DNA from: Nitriliruptor sp040882055
GTDB lineage: Bacteria > Actinomycetota > Nitriliruptoria > Nitriliruptorales > Nitriliruptoraceae
NCBI GenBank assembly: GCA_040882055.1
Contig: JBBECA010000040.1
Span: 1 to 29,983, forward strand
DNA length: 29,983 nucleotides
Direction of reading: 5' to 3'
The stretch's first letter is position 1. Every line of letters starts with the position of its first letter. This document shows, piece by piece, positions 15,530-22,641 of this stretch. The notes beneath the pieces were generated by a model. That model had not been told where the DNA came from. It made no database searches and saw only the letters and a program-made list of their open reading frames with translations. A program made the translations under genes and the position numbers.

Positions 15530-16228
15530 GTGATCAGGCTCCAGAACGTCACCAAGACCTACAAGCGCGGCGAGGAGGGCGAGGTCGTCGCCCTGGATGA
15601 CCTGACGCTCGAGGTCGGCAAGGGCGAGTTCGTCTTCATCGTCGGGCCGTCGGGGTCGGGGAAGTCGACCTTCATGAAGCTGCTCACCCGCGAGCAGTTG
15701 CCGGACAGCGGCGAGCTGTGGGTAGCAGGCAAGAACCTCGCGACCTTGCGCTCGTGGAAGGTCCCGATGCTCCGCCGCGAGATCGGGTACGTCTTCCAGG
15801 ACTTCAAGCTCCTGCCGAGCAAGACGGTGTACGAGAACGTCGCGTTCGCGCTCGAGGTGATCGGCAAGGCCCGCCGCGAGATCGACAGCCGCGTCCCCGA
15901 GGTGCTCGAGCTGGTGGGTCTCGAGGGGAAGGCGCAGGCGCAGCCCCACGAGCTGTCCGGTGGGCAGCAGCAGCGTGTCTCGGTCGCGCGCGCGTTCGTG
16001 AACAACCCGCGCATCCTGCTGTGCGACGAGCCCACCGGGAACCTCGACCCCCAGACCTCGGTCGGGATCATGAAGCTGCTCGACCGCATCAACCGCACCG
16101 GTGCCACCGTCGTCATGGCCACCCACGACCAGCACATCGTCGACTCCATGCGCCGTCGCGTGGTCGAGCTCGAGAACGGCGTCGTGGTCCGCGACCAGTC
16201 CCGCGGCGTCTACGGCTACGCCGGCTGA
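15530..16228 (+). CDS. ftsE: Cell-division ABC transporter ATP-binding protein FtsE
   Basis: This 232-residue ATPase of the FtsEX complex sits on the inner face of the membrane at the division site and drives conformational signals to periplasmic or extracellular wall hydrolases. It has Walker A (VGPSGSGKST, about 39-48), the Q-loop in IGYVFQDFKLLPSKTVYENV (the VFQDFKLL wording is typical of FtsE), the ABC signature ELSGGQQQRVSVARAF, Walker B LLCDEPTGNLDP and the switch His in MATHDQHIV. The GTG start (VIRLQNVTKTYK) follows AAGGA by about 7 nt. FtsX starts 12 bp after its stop. Confidence 0.97.
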   Translation: MIRLQNVTKTYKRGEEGEVVALDDLTLEVGKGEFVFIVGPSGSGKSTFMKLLTREQLPDSGELWVAGKNLATLRSWKVPMLRREIGYVFQDFKLLPSKTVYENVAFALEVIGKARREIDSRVPEVLELVGLEGKAQAQPHELSGGQQQRVSVARAFVNNPRILLCDEPTGNLDPQTSVGIMKLLDRINRTGATVVMATHDQHIVDSMRRRVVELENGVVVRDQSRGVYGYAG

Positions 16229-16240
16229 CAGGAGCCCTCG

Positions 16241-17137
16241 TTGTCCGCACGCTGGCGTTACATCCTCGGCGAGGCCCTCGTGGGCCTGCGCCGCAACCTG
16301 CTGATGACCTTCGCGGTCATCCTGTCGGTCACGGTCTCGCTCACCCTGCTCGGGGCGTCGCTGCTGCTCTCCGAGCAGGTCAACCTCGCCACCGACGACT
16401 GGATCGACAAGGTCGAGGTGTCGATCTTCCTGTGCAACGAGCGCTCCTGTGGGGTGGACATCACCCCCGACCAGCGCGAACAGCTGCTGAGCGATCTCGA
16501 GAGCCAGCCGATCGTCGAGCAGGTGTTCTACGAGTCGCAGGAGGACGCCTTCGCGCGCTTCCAGGAGATGTTCAAGGACGACCCCGACGTCGCCGGGGTC
16601 GTCGAGCCGGACTCGCTGCCGGCCTCGTTCCGGGTCAAGCTGGTCGACCCGAACGACTTCGACGTCATCGCCCAGCAGTTCGAGGCGTACCCGGGCGTCG
16701 AGGAGGTCGTCGATCAGCAGGAGCTGCTCAACGACCTGCTGCGCTTCATCGACGTGGTCCGGCGCGCGGCGTTGATCGTCGCGGCGATCCAGCTCGTCGC
16801 TGCTGGCGTCCTGATCGCCAACACGATCCGGGTGGCGGCCTTCGCCCGCCGCGAGCAAACCTCGATCATGAAGCTGGTCGGTGCGTCCAACTGGTACGTC
16901 CGGCTGCCGTTCCTGTTCGAGGGGATGTTCGCCGGCGCGCTCGGTGCGCTGCTGGCGTGGGGTCTGCTGCTGGCCTCGGTGCCGCGTGTCGCCGAGAACC
17001 TGCGTGACCAGATCCAGCTGGTGCCGTTCATCGGGGCCGAGGAGGTCCTCGCGGTCGGTCCGCTCATGCTCGGGGCTGGCGTGGGGATCGCGGCGATCGC
17101 GTCCCTGATCGCGCTACGACGCTTCCTCGACGTCTGA
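16241..17137 (+). CDS. ftsX: Cell-division ABC transporter permease FtsX
   Basis: This 298-residue membrane partner of FtsE has a short cytoplasmic N-tail (SARWRYILGEALVGLRRN) and membrane helix 1 (about 22-46). A large extracytoplasmic loop of ~130 residues follows (WIDKVEVSIFLCNERSC to FEAYPGVEEVVDQQELL), as in FtsX. Three more helices follow at about 168-190, 217-245 and 272-292, ending in LIALRRFLDV. The motif TIRVAAFARREQTSIMKLVG is characteristic of the family. The loop carries a Cys pair (CNERSC) that could form a disulphide. The start is TTG (the only TTG in the window), with CAGGAG 6 nt upstream. The loop is expected to contact the secreted coiled-coil peptidase encoded next. Confidence 0.96.
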   Translation: MSARWRYILGEALVGLRRNLLMTFAVILSVTVSLTLLGASLLLSEQVNLATDDWIDKVEVSIFLCNERSCGVDITPDQREQLLSDLESQPIVEQVFYESQEDAFARFQEMFKDDPDVAGVVEPDSLPASFRVKLVDPNDFDVIAQQFEAYPGVEEVVDQQELLNDLLRFIDVVRRAALIVAAIQLVAAGVLIANTIRVAAFARREQTSIMKLVGASNWYVRLPFLFEGMFAGALGALLAWGLLLASVPRVAENLRDQIQLVPFIGAEEVLAVGPLMLGAGVGIAAIASLIALRRFLDV

Positions 17138-17288
17138 TCCTCACGTCGGGGGGCACCGCGGTCGGCCGCCTCTCGGCGTGTCGGCGAACGACGGCGTGGG
17201 TGTCGCGCGCGTGTGGCGCCCGACCGGTGGAGGCCGTCGGCGGCGGTGTCGATGTCTCGAGGGTCGCCCTGCGTGGCTCGTGTGGTTG

Positions 17289-17328
17289 TTGTCCACCCTT
17301 GTGGATGAACGTGTGGACGATGTACGGT
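17289..17328 (+). promoter_or_regulatory. Promoter region of the M23 peptidase gene with a cluster of DnaA-box-like 9-mers
   Basis: TTGTCCACC (17289-17297), TGTGGATGA (17300-17308) and TGTGGACGA (17312-17320) each differ by one base from TTGTCCACA or TTATCCACA (or their complements). They also form a small palindrome (TCCAC-CCTT-GTGGA). TACGGT (17323-17328) follows as a possible -10, and the RBS GAGAGG at 17383-17388 precedes the GTG at 17397. DnaA or another factor binding here is a hypothesis. Confidence 0.4.
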
Positions 17329-17396
17329 CACCCGTCGCACTGCGCCCCCCGCTCCGGCGGCGCCCGTGCCGCGCCCCGCCTCGAGAGGTCTTTCCC

Positions 17397-18803
17397 GTGC
17401 AGCGTCGTTGGTCCCGGTCGGTCGTCGCGCTCGTCGCGCTCGGTCTGCTGAGCTCGACCGCTCACGCCCAGACCCCCGGTCAGCTCGAGGAGCAGCTCGG
17501 GCAGCGCCAGGAGGAGCGGTCGGCCACCGAGGAGCGGCTCCAGGAGACCCGGACCGCCGAGGGTGACGCTCGCGACCGTCTCGCCGAGGCGGATCGTCAG
17601 CTCGACGCCGCGCTCGCGGAGCTCGCGCGGGTCGAGCAGGCGCTCCAGGCCGCCGAGCAGGCACGCGACCACGCGCTCGCCGAGGCCGACCGGCTGCGCG
17701 CCGAGCTCGCGATCCTCGAGGACGAGCTCGCCGCCACCGAGGACGAGCTCGCGGTGGTCCGGGATCGTTTCGAGGCGCGGATGGCTGGCGCCTTCAAGCG
17801 GGGTGCGAGCGCCACCGAGACCGCCATCGTCGGCCAGCTCCTGGCCGCGGAGGACATCACCGAAGCGTTGTCGACCGCGCCGTTCCTGACCGCGGTCATG
17901 GATGCCGATCGTCAGCTGGTCGATGCCGTCCAGGACCTCGTCACCGAGGCACAGGCCCAGCGGGCCGAGGCGGCTGCCGTGCGTGTCGGCGCCGAACGCG
18001 AGGCACGCGCGGCCGTCGATCAGGCCGAACAGGTCGCAGCGCGCGCCGCCGAGCAGCGCGAGCAGTCCCGGGCGGTCGCGAGCAAGCGCGCGGAGCGCGA
18101 GGCGGCGCTCGAGGCCCTCGGCGAGGATCGCCAGGCCATCGAGAGCCACCTGGCCGGTCTCGACGCCGAATCGTCCCGGATCAGCGACCAGCTCGCCGCC
18201 ATCGCCCGCGAACAGGCTGCCCAGGCCGAACGCGAGGCCCGCGAGTCCGCCGAACGCGAGGCCGCTCGTCGCGCCGCCGAGGAGCAGGCCGCCCGGGACC
18301 GTCAACGTGACCGGGAGCGTGACCGTGACGACGGCGCTCCCTCCCCGGGTGACGACCGCGCCGAGGACAGCGCCCCTCCGCCGCCCCCGCCGCCGGCATC
18401 GACCGCCGGGTGGCGACGCCCGGTCGGTGGGGCGCTCACCTCGCCGTTCGGACCACGGTGGGGTCGCAACCACAACGGCGTCGATCTGGCCGGATCGGTC
18501 GGTACCGACGTCGTGGCTTCGCAGCCCGGGGTCGTGGTCAGCGTGACCTCCGCCTGCCACCCGACCTCGTCCTTCGGATGTGGCGGCGGGTTCGGTAACC
18601 ACGTCGTGGTCAGCCACGCCGCCGGGATGGCGACCGTCTACGCCCACCTGTCGACGGTCGCGGTCGGTGCCGGCCAGTCCGTCGGCACGGGTCACCTCGT
18701 CGGCGAGGTCGGCAACTCGGGCAACAGCTACGGCGCGCACCTGCACTTCGAGGTGCGCGAGAGCGGTGTCCCGCGCGACCCCTGCGGCTACATCGCCTGC
18801 TGA
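17397..18803 (+). CDS. Secreted coiled-coil M23/LytM peptidase, likely FtsEX-linked (EnvC-like)
   Basis: This 468-residue exported protein has a signal peptide (basic RRWSR, hydrophobic VVALVALGLLSS, cleavage likely after AHA at ~24). A long charged coiled coil covers about residues 27-310, followed by a seven-proline linker (about 325-332) and a C-terminal LytM domain. The LytM zinc and catalytic residues are intact: His359 and Asp363 in NHNGVDLAG, and His448-x-His450 in GAHLHFEVRE. VYAHLS and VGNSGNSYG are family-typical. This predicts an active glycyl endopeptidase rather than a degenerate EnvC-type activator. Cysteines near the active site (ACHPTSSFGC) and at the C-terminus (DPCGYIAC) may form disulphides. 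The GTG start follows GAGAGG by 8 nt. Its position after ftsEX and the coiled coil suggest it is switched on by FtsX during septum splitting. Confidence 0.9.
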   Translation: MQRRWSRSVVALVALGLLSSTAHAQTPGQLEEQLGQRQEERSATEERLQETRTAEGDARDRLAEADRQLDAALAELARVEQALQAAEQARDHALAEADRLRAELAILEDELAATEDELAVVRDRFEARMAGAFKRGASATETAIVGQLLAAEDITEALSTAPFLTAVMDADRQLVDAVQDLVTEAQAQRAEAAAVRVGAEREARAAVDQAEQVAARAAEQREQSRAVASKRAEREAALEALGEDRQAIESHLAGLDAESSRISDQLAAIAREQAAQAEREARESAEREAARRAAEEQAARDRQRDRERDRDDGAPSPGDDRAEDSAPPPPPPPASTAGWRRPVGGALTSPFGPRWGRNHNGVDLAGSVGTDVVASQPGVVVSVTSACHPTSSFGCGGGFGNHVVVSHAAGMATVYAHLSTVAVGAGQSVGTGHLVGEVGNSGNSYGAHLHFEVRESGVPRDPCGYIAC

Positions 18804-18821
18804 GTGGGACCGCGTGAGCGG

Positions 18822-18827
18822 TAGGCT
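18822..18827 (+). promoter_or_regulatory. Candidate -10 of smpB, implying a leaderless message
   Basis: TAGGCT ends 8 nt before the smpB ATG (18836), so transcription would begin at or within a base or two of the A of the start codon. No Shine-Dalgarno sequence is present between the preceding stop and the ATG. Confidence 0.4.
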
Positions 18828-18835
18828 CGGGCGCT

Positions 18836-19330
18836 ATGGCTGCTCAGGGGACGAAGAGGTCGGACGGCGAGGGCACCAAGCTCGCCGTCCAGAACCGCCG
18901 TGCCTCGTTCGACTACTTCCTCGACGACCGGTTCGAGGCCGGGCTCGCGCTCCAGGGCACCGAGGTCAAGACCCTCCGCGGCGGCAAGGGATCCCTCGCC
19001 GAGGCGTGGGTGAAGGTCGATGGCGCCGGTGAGGCCTGGTTGATGCAGGCGCACATCCCCGAGTACGAGTTCGGGAACCGCAACAACCACGATCCGGTCC
19101 GGCCGCGCAAGCTGCTGCTGCACCGCTCGGAGATCGACAAGCTGCGCCACCAGGTCGGGGCTCAGGGCGTCACGCTCGTCCCGACCCGCATCTACTTCAA
19201 GCACGGGCGTGCGAAGCTCGAGTTCGCGGTGGGGCGGGGCAAGAACGTCGCCGACAAGCGCCAGACGGCGGCGAAGCGCGACGCCAAGCGCGATATCGAG
19301 CGGGCTCTCAAGGAGCGCCGCCACGCGTGA
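18836..19330 (+). CDS. smpB: SsrA-binding protein SmpB
   Basis: This 164-residue RNA-binding protein escorts tmRNA to stalled ribosomes. Conserved blocks are present: VQNRRASFDYFLDDRFEAGL, LQGTEVKTLRGGKGSLAEAW, HIPEYEFGNRNNHDPVRPRK, LLLHRSEIDKL, LVPTRIYFKHGRAKLEFAVG and a basic C-terminal tail (GRGKNVADKRQTAAKRDAKR) that follows the empty mRNA channel. A short disordered N-extension (AAQGTKRSDGEGTK) precedes the core. The start is one of only three ATG codons among the assigned starts, and it has no ribosome-binding site, consistent with leaderless translation. The tmRNA gene lies 160 bp downstream on the same strand. Confidence 0.97.
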   Translation: MAAQGTKRSDGEGTKLAVQNRRASFDYFLDDRFEAGLALQGTEVKTLRGGKGSLAEAWVKVDGAGEAWLMQAHIPEYEFGNRNNHDPVRPRKLLLHRSEIDKLRHQVGAQGVTLVPTRIYFKHGRAKLEFAVGRGKNVADKRQTAAKRDAKRDIERALKERRHA

Positions 19331-19399
19331 CGCGCTCGCCGTCCTGCGGTGTGCGCAGGCGAGGACGGTCTCCGGACGGGCAGGCTCCACTGGCGGGGG

Positions 19400-19419
19400 T
19401 TGACATCGTGGCGTAGGAT
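19400..19419 (+). promoter_or_regulatory. Promoter-like elements upstream of tmRNA
   Basis: A perfect TTGACA (19400-19405) and a TAGGAT (19414-19419) occur 72-91 bp before the mature tmRNA 5' end. Their spacing is only 8 bp, so they cannot be a -35/-10 pair. TAGGAT alone could be the -10, giving a 5' leader of about 65 nt that would be trimmed by RNase P. Confidence 0.3.
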
Positions 19420-19490
19420 GTCCGGCCCGGCGCAGCCACACCGCGTCGGGATCCTTGAGAACCGCAGAGCGTCGATGTACCGCCTCACAC

Positions 19491-19868
19491 GGGGCTGACA
19501 CGGTCTCGACCGTGGTCAGGCCGTCGTGGTGGGAGCGTGCCGAGGGTGCCTGACGCGACCTCGTGAATCCCACGTCAGGACCATTAACTGCCACTAACAC
19601 TGCGCAGCGAGGTGCTTCAGACCTCGTCCTCGCGGCCTAAACACCCGCGACGATCCCCCTCCGATGCTCGGTAAGGGGAGCGGATCGACATCAACCGAGC
19701 TCCACCCGCTGACTTGGACCGTCGAGCGCAGCGGGGACACCTGAGACGGTGTGGACCGCGGAAGCTGCCTGGTCGGGGAGCACCGCGTCCGAGATGATCC
19801 CCGACCTACGCACGTAGAGCCCACAGCTTCGGGACCGCGGGACCCGGGTTCGACTCCCGGCAGCTCCA
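19491..19868 (+). ncRNA. ssrA: tmRNA (transfer-messenger RNA)
   Basis: The one-piece tmRNA rescues stalled ribosomes together with SmpB. The acceptor stem is GGGGCTG (19491-19497) pairing with CAGCTCC (19861-19867), followed by discriminator A. The T arm is CCGGG-TTCGACT-CCCGG (19844-19860). The 5' domain has the conserved CTCGAC near the start. CCA is not encoded (ACCC follows the stem). The tag reading frame begins at a GCC resume codon (19590) preceded by TTAACT and stops at TAA (19638-19640). It encodes ATNTAQRGASDLVLAA, 16 residues including the resume Ala. The small ORFs predicted across it on the minus strand are artefacts. Confidence 0.95.
19590..19640 (+). other. tmRNA proteolysis-tag reading frame
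   Basis: GCC ACT AAC ... GCG GCC TAA encodes ATNTAQRGASDLVLAA. The length equals the 16-residue streptomycete tag as I remember it, and the terminal LAA needed for ClpXP is present. The frame is fixed by the terminal LAA-stop and by the position of the resume codon after TTAACT. Confidence 0.8.
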
Positions 19869-20053
19869 CCCATCACAGACCAGTCCCACAGACCTCACAG
19901 CTCGTGCGATGGATGCGCCTCCGGGACGGCCACAAGGGCCGCGCCGGAGGGGACAGGCGACCGACCGCCGCTCCGCCAAGGGAGCGCGGGACCGGGTCCT
20001 GTCCACGCCTTCATCTCACGGATCCAAGGCGCATCGACGCCTGCGGAAGACGC
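19869..20053 (+). other. Structured spacer downstream of tmRNA, no protein gene
   Basis: Several perfect inverted repeats lie in order: CCTCCGG (19918-19924) with CCGGAGG (19944-19950), and GGACAGG (19951-19957) with CCTGTCC (19998-20004). The second pair encloses CGCTCC (19969-19974) with GGAGCG (19981-19986). It may be a tmRNA 3' trailer or a separate small RNA. Confidence 0.35.
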
Positions 20054-20082
20054 AGACCCCGCCTCGTGTAGAGGCGGGGTCT
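20054..20082. terminator. Hairpin terminator between ssrA and the convergent histidine kinase gene
   Basis: AGACCCCGCCTC (20054-20065) pairs perfectly over 12 bp with GAGGCGGGGTCT (20071-20082) around GTGTA. It sits between two convergent transcription units and, being symmetric, could serve both. There is no long T-run (CGTCGTGTCGTT follows), as is common in actinobacteria. Confidence 0.7.
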
Positions 20083-20125
20083 CGTCGTGTCGTTGGCCGT
20101 CACCGCGTGGGCCGGGGTGTGGCGA

Positions 20126-21688
20126 TCACGCCGAGCCCGCACCCGACGGCAGGGTCAGCACGAACGCGTGCCCCTCATCGCCGCCCTGGTAGTGCAGGTC
20201 CCCGTCGTTGACACGTGCCAGACCTCTGGCGATGGACAAGCCGAGGCCGCTACCGACGCTGCCCGCCCCCCGTACGAAGCGGTCGAACAGCTGCGGCACG
20301 AGCGTGTCGGGCACCCCGGGCCCCGCATCCCCGACGGCGACGGTGACCGCCCCGTCCGACGCGCCGGTGGTCACCGTGATCGGGGGCCGTCCGTGAGCGC
20401 GCGCGTTGCTGAGCAGGTTCCAGAGCATCTGGGTGAGGTGGTCGCGATCGGCCAGGACGATGTGGGTCGCCCCGTCTCCGCGCTCGACGCGGACCTCGCT
20501 CACGGCGGCGTCCGCGGCGACCCGCTGCACGGCGTCGCCGACGTCGATGGGTTCCGGGGACGAGCGCAGCGACCCCGCATCGATCCGCTGGGCGGTGAGC
20601 AGGCTGTCGACCATGCGCCGCAGCCGGGCGAGCTCGCGGTCGAGCAGCTCGAGCATCTCGCGGCTGTGCTCGGTCCCGGTCTCGGCGAGCTCGGAGGCCA
20701 GCAGGTCGGCCGCGGCGTGCGTGGTGACCAGCGGACCGCGCAGCTCGTGGCTCACGATCGCGACGATGGCTTCGCGTTGCTCGGCCGCGGTCCGCAGCTC
20801 GCGCAGCGCGTGCTCCCGTTCGAACACCCGGCCGAGCTGGGTACCGACGATCTCGAGGACGCCCAACAGGCGTCGATCGGGTGGGAGCGCCGCCTCGGAG
20901 AAGAGCTCGACGACCGCGACGATCTCGTTGCCGGCCGGGATCGGGAAGGCGAACGTGCTGCGCAGACCCGACCGAGCCGCTGCGTCGGCCCGTGGGTAGT
21001 TGGGGTCCTGCGTCAGGTCGCTGATCCACTCCGCGTGGCCGGATGCGGCGACGCGGCCCGGCAGGCCACGCCCGAGGACGAACCGGGTGTTCGCGGTCTC
21101 GGACGCGAGGGGTTGTCGTGGACCGGGCACCCACCAGCCCGTGGGCGCGAGCGTCCCGCCGTCGGTGTGGTCGACGAGGTAGACGTGGCCGAGCTGTTGG
21201 CCGGCCGCGTCGCGCAGGGCGTCCAACGTCTCCCGCATCGCTTGTTCGACGTCACGCGCCTCGTTGGCTGCGACCGCCGCTCGCTGCAGCAGGGTCAGGT
21301 AGGCCTGTTGGCGGAGCTCGATGCTCACGTCGTGCATGAAGGAGTGGAAGGTCCACGCACCGTCACGGTCGCGGGACGGCCAGATCGTGAACTCGACCTC
21401 GAACAGGTGGCCGGATCGGTGCGCAGCCGGGAGCTGCAGCCGCTGGAAGACCGCCTCGCCGTGTCCGGTGCGCACGAACCGTTCGATACCGAGCAGGTGG
21501 GCTGCGCGGTACGCCTCCGGCACGATCAGGTCGGCCAGCAGCACCCCGAGCGCCTCCTGGCGCGTCCAACCGAACAGGACCTCGGCCTGGCGGTTCCACT
21601 CGGTCACGCGCCCGGCCGCGTCGATGCTCACGTACGCATCGCGGGCTGAATCGATCAACCCCCGCCACCGGTCGTGCTCGTCGGTCAC
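20126..21688 (-). CDS. Soluble PAS-GAF sensor histidine kinase (orphan)
   Basis: This 520-residue cytoplasmic kinase has no membrane helix. A PAS domain (about 8-125) shows SIDAAGRVTEWNRQAEVLFGW and the end motif FHSFMHDVSIELR. A GAF domain (about 140-290) shows GRGLPGRVAASG and FAFPIPAGNEIVAVVELFS. The HisKA box IVSHELRGPLVTTH has phospho-His314. The ATPase domain has MLWNLLSNARAHG, VGDAGPGVPDTLVPQLFDRF and GSVGSGLGLSIARGLA. Frames extend to 21724 (ATG), but GGAGG 8 nt before the GTG at 21688 decides that start. TAGGTT at 21751-21746 is a possible -10. No response regulator is adjacent, so its partner is elsewhere. The ligand is not predictable; redox or light sensing through PAS/GAF is possible but unsupported here. 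Confidence 0.92.
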   Translation of the reverse strand: MTDEHDRWRGLIDSARDAYVSIDAAGRVTEWNRQAEVLFGWTRQEALGVLLADLIVPEAYRAAHLLGIERFVRTGHGEAVFQRLQLPAAHRSGHLFEVEFTIWPSRDRDGAWTFHSFMHDVSIELRQQAYLTLLQRAAVAANEARDVEQAMRETLDALRDAAGQQLGHVYLVDHTDGGTLAPTGWWVPGPRQPLASETANTRFVLGRGLPGRVAASGHAEWISDLTQDPNYPRADAAARSGLRSTFAFPIPAGNEIVAVVELFSEAALPPDRRLLGVLEIVGTQLGRVFEREHALRELRTAAEQREAIVAIVSHELRGPLVTTHAAADLLASELAETGTEHSREMLELLDRELARLRRMVDSLLTAQRIDAGSLRSSPEPIDVGDAVQRVAADAAVSEVRVERGDGATHIVLADRDHLTQMLWNLLSNARAHGRPPITVTTGASDGAVTVAVGDAGPGVPDTLVPQLFDRFVRGAGSVGSGLGLSIARGLARVNDGDLHYQGGDEGHAFVLTLPSGAGSA

Positions 21689-21969
21689 GGGTGGCGCCTC
21701 CGATCGGTCCACGGGCGTCACCATCCTTGCCGTCTGGAGCGCCCCAACCTACAAGGCCGGCCCCGGCCGCAGGGGAGCCCGAACACGGCCGTGCGCGACC
21801 ATGCACGAGGAGCCAGCAGGGGGAGGGATGGCGGGCCTGGAGGGCGAAGAGCCCGGCCCCCCGGCCGCGCGAGGTGTGCGCTCTAGGTGGCAACACCCGT
21901 CGCCGGGCCGCGACGGTGTGCCACCATCCTCGGCAGCGAGCGGGAGAACGGGTCCGCGAGGGGAGTGGG
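21689..21969. other. Divergent intergenic region, histidine kinase / DUF6508 gene
   Basis: The 281-bp gap has a minus-strand TAGGTT (21751-21746) that could serve the kinase. No convincing small gene was found; the short ATG frame at 21801 runs out of phase into the DUF6508 gene and looks random. Confidence 0.3.
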
Positions 21970-22341
21970 GTGCAGGTGAGCGAGACCATCGCCGGTGGGA
22001 CGGGCTACCTCGGGTACACGGGAGGTTGGGCGCCGGTCTGCGCCCTGATCGACCCGCTCGAGCAGGACGAACCCGGTGCCGTCCAGCGGTTGCTCCGCGA
22101 GGCGCACCGGTCGGGTCTGGTGACCAGCTTCGACTGGCCGACGTGGATGACGGGCCGGGGCCGTGAGCTCAGCGGGCACCCGGACGCCATCGGGGGCGCG
22201 ACACTCGAGGAGTGTCGCCGCCTGCTGGTCGCCCACCTGCGACGCGACCGGTTCGTGGCTGGCCACCTACGCGCCGTGATCGACGGCGGCGAGGTGACGA
22301 CGATCCTGCGGCGCGCAGCCGAGCTCACCGGGAACGCCTGA
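21970..22341 (+). CDS. DUF6508-like small protein
   Basis: This 123-residue soluble protein has an acidic start (VQVSETIAGGTGYLGYTGGW) and a central segment VCALIDPLEQDEPGAVQRLL followed by LVTSFDWPTWMTGRGREL. The C-terminal half, ECRRLLVAHLRRDRFVAGHL then GGEVTTILRRAAEL, matches the pattern I associate with DUF6508: a late R-x-x-RF-x-x-G-x-L helix and a final G-x-I/V-x-x-x-L segment. No enzymatic motif is visible. Two GTG codons compete (21970 and 21976); AGGGGAG at 21959-21965 is 4 nt from the first and 10 nt from the second. Its 3' end overlaps the convergent membrane-protein gene by 17 bp. Function unknown. Confidence 0.72.
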   Translation: MQVSETIAGGTGYLGYTGGWAPVCALIDPLEQDEPGAVQRLLREAHRSGLVTSFDWPTWMTGRGRELSGHPDAIGGATLEECRRLLVAHLRRDRFVAGHLRAVIDGGEVTTILRRAAELTGNA

Positions 22342-22618
22342 TGGGTCCCGGCTCCGCGGGGGTCGGGTCCGCCTCGGTGGGCGCCGCGCGGCGGAGCGTC
22401 AACACGGTCGCCGTCACCGCGCCGAGGACGGCGATCGCGGTGCCGCCGAAGGCGAGGACCCGCGTCAGCGGGGACAGGGCCAGCGTGCACGCGGACCCGG
22501 GGACACAGCCACTGGTGAGGTCGACCCGGGCGACGAGGTAGGCGGCCACGAGCACCGCGATCCCGCCCAGCAGCGCCAGCGCCCAACCGATCCAGATGGC
22601 GACGCCCGTCCGACGCAC
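22325..22618 (-). CDS. Small membrane protein with two helices, unknown function
   Basis: This 97-residue protein begins VRRTGVAIWIGWALALLGGI and has a first membrane helix at about 7-29 (ending YLVARVD). An extracytoplasmic loop with two Cys follows (SGCVPGSACTLA), which could be a disulphide, then a second helix (about 52-74, FGGTAIAVLGAVTATVLTLR) and a Pro/Glu-rich tail. The GTG start has GGAGG 4 nt upstream. It lies 23 bp downstream of the inositol-phosphatase gene on the same strand, so the two are probably co-transcribed. I do not recognise the family. Confidence 0.65.
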   Translation of the reverse strand: MRRTGVAIWIGWALALLGGIAVLVAAYLVARVDLTSGCVPGSACTLALSPLTRVLAFGGTAIAVLGAVTATVLTLRRAAPTEADPTPAEPGPIRRSR

Positions 22619-22641
22619 CTCGCCTCCGTTCGCGTCCGGTG

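Noticed and set aside
19400..19419. TTGACA and TAGGAT as a classical promoter for ssrA
   Set aside because: The two hexamers are only 8 bp apart, so they cannot be a -35/-10 pair; only TAGGAT is kept, at low confidence.
19594..19876. Minus-strand frames across the tmRNA (starting MELPGVEPGSRGPEA and MMGGAAGSRTRVP)
   Set aside because: These are the well-known spurious translations of tmRNA/tRNA 3' ends; the region is fully explained by ssrA.
21801..22166. Short frame beginning MHEEPAGGGMAGLEGEEP as a small gene before DUF6508
   Set aside because: It runs out of phase through the DUF6508 coding sequence and becomes Arg-rich shadow sequence; no stop occurs before that gene.
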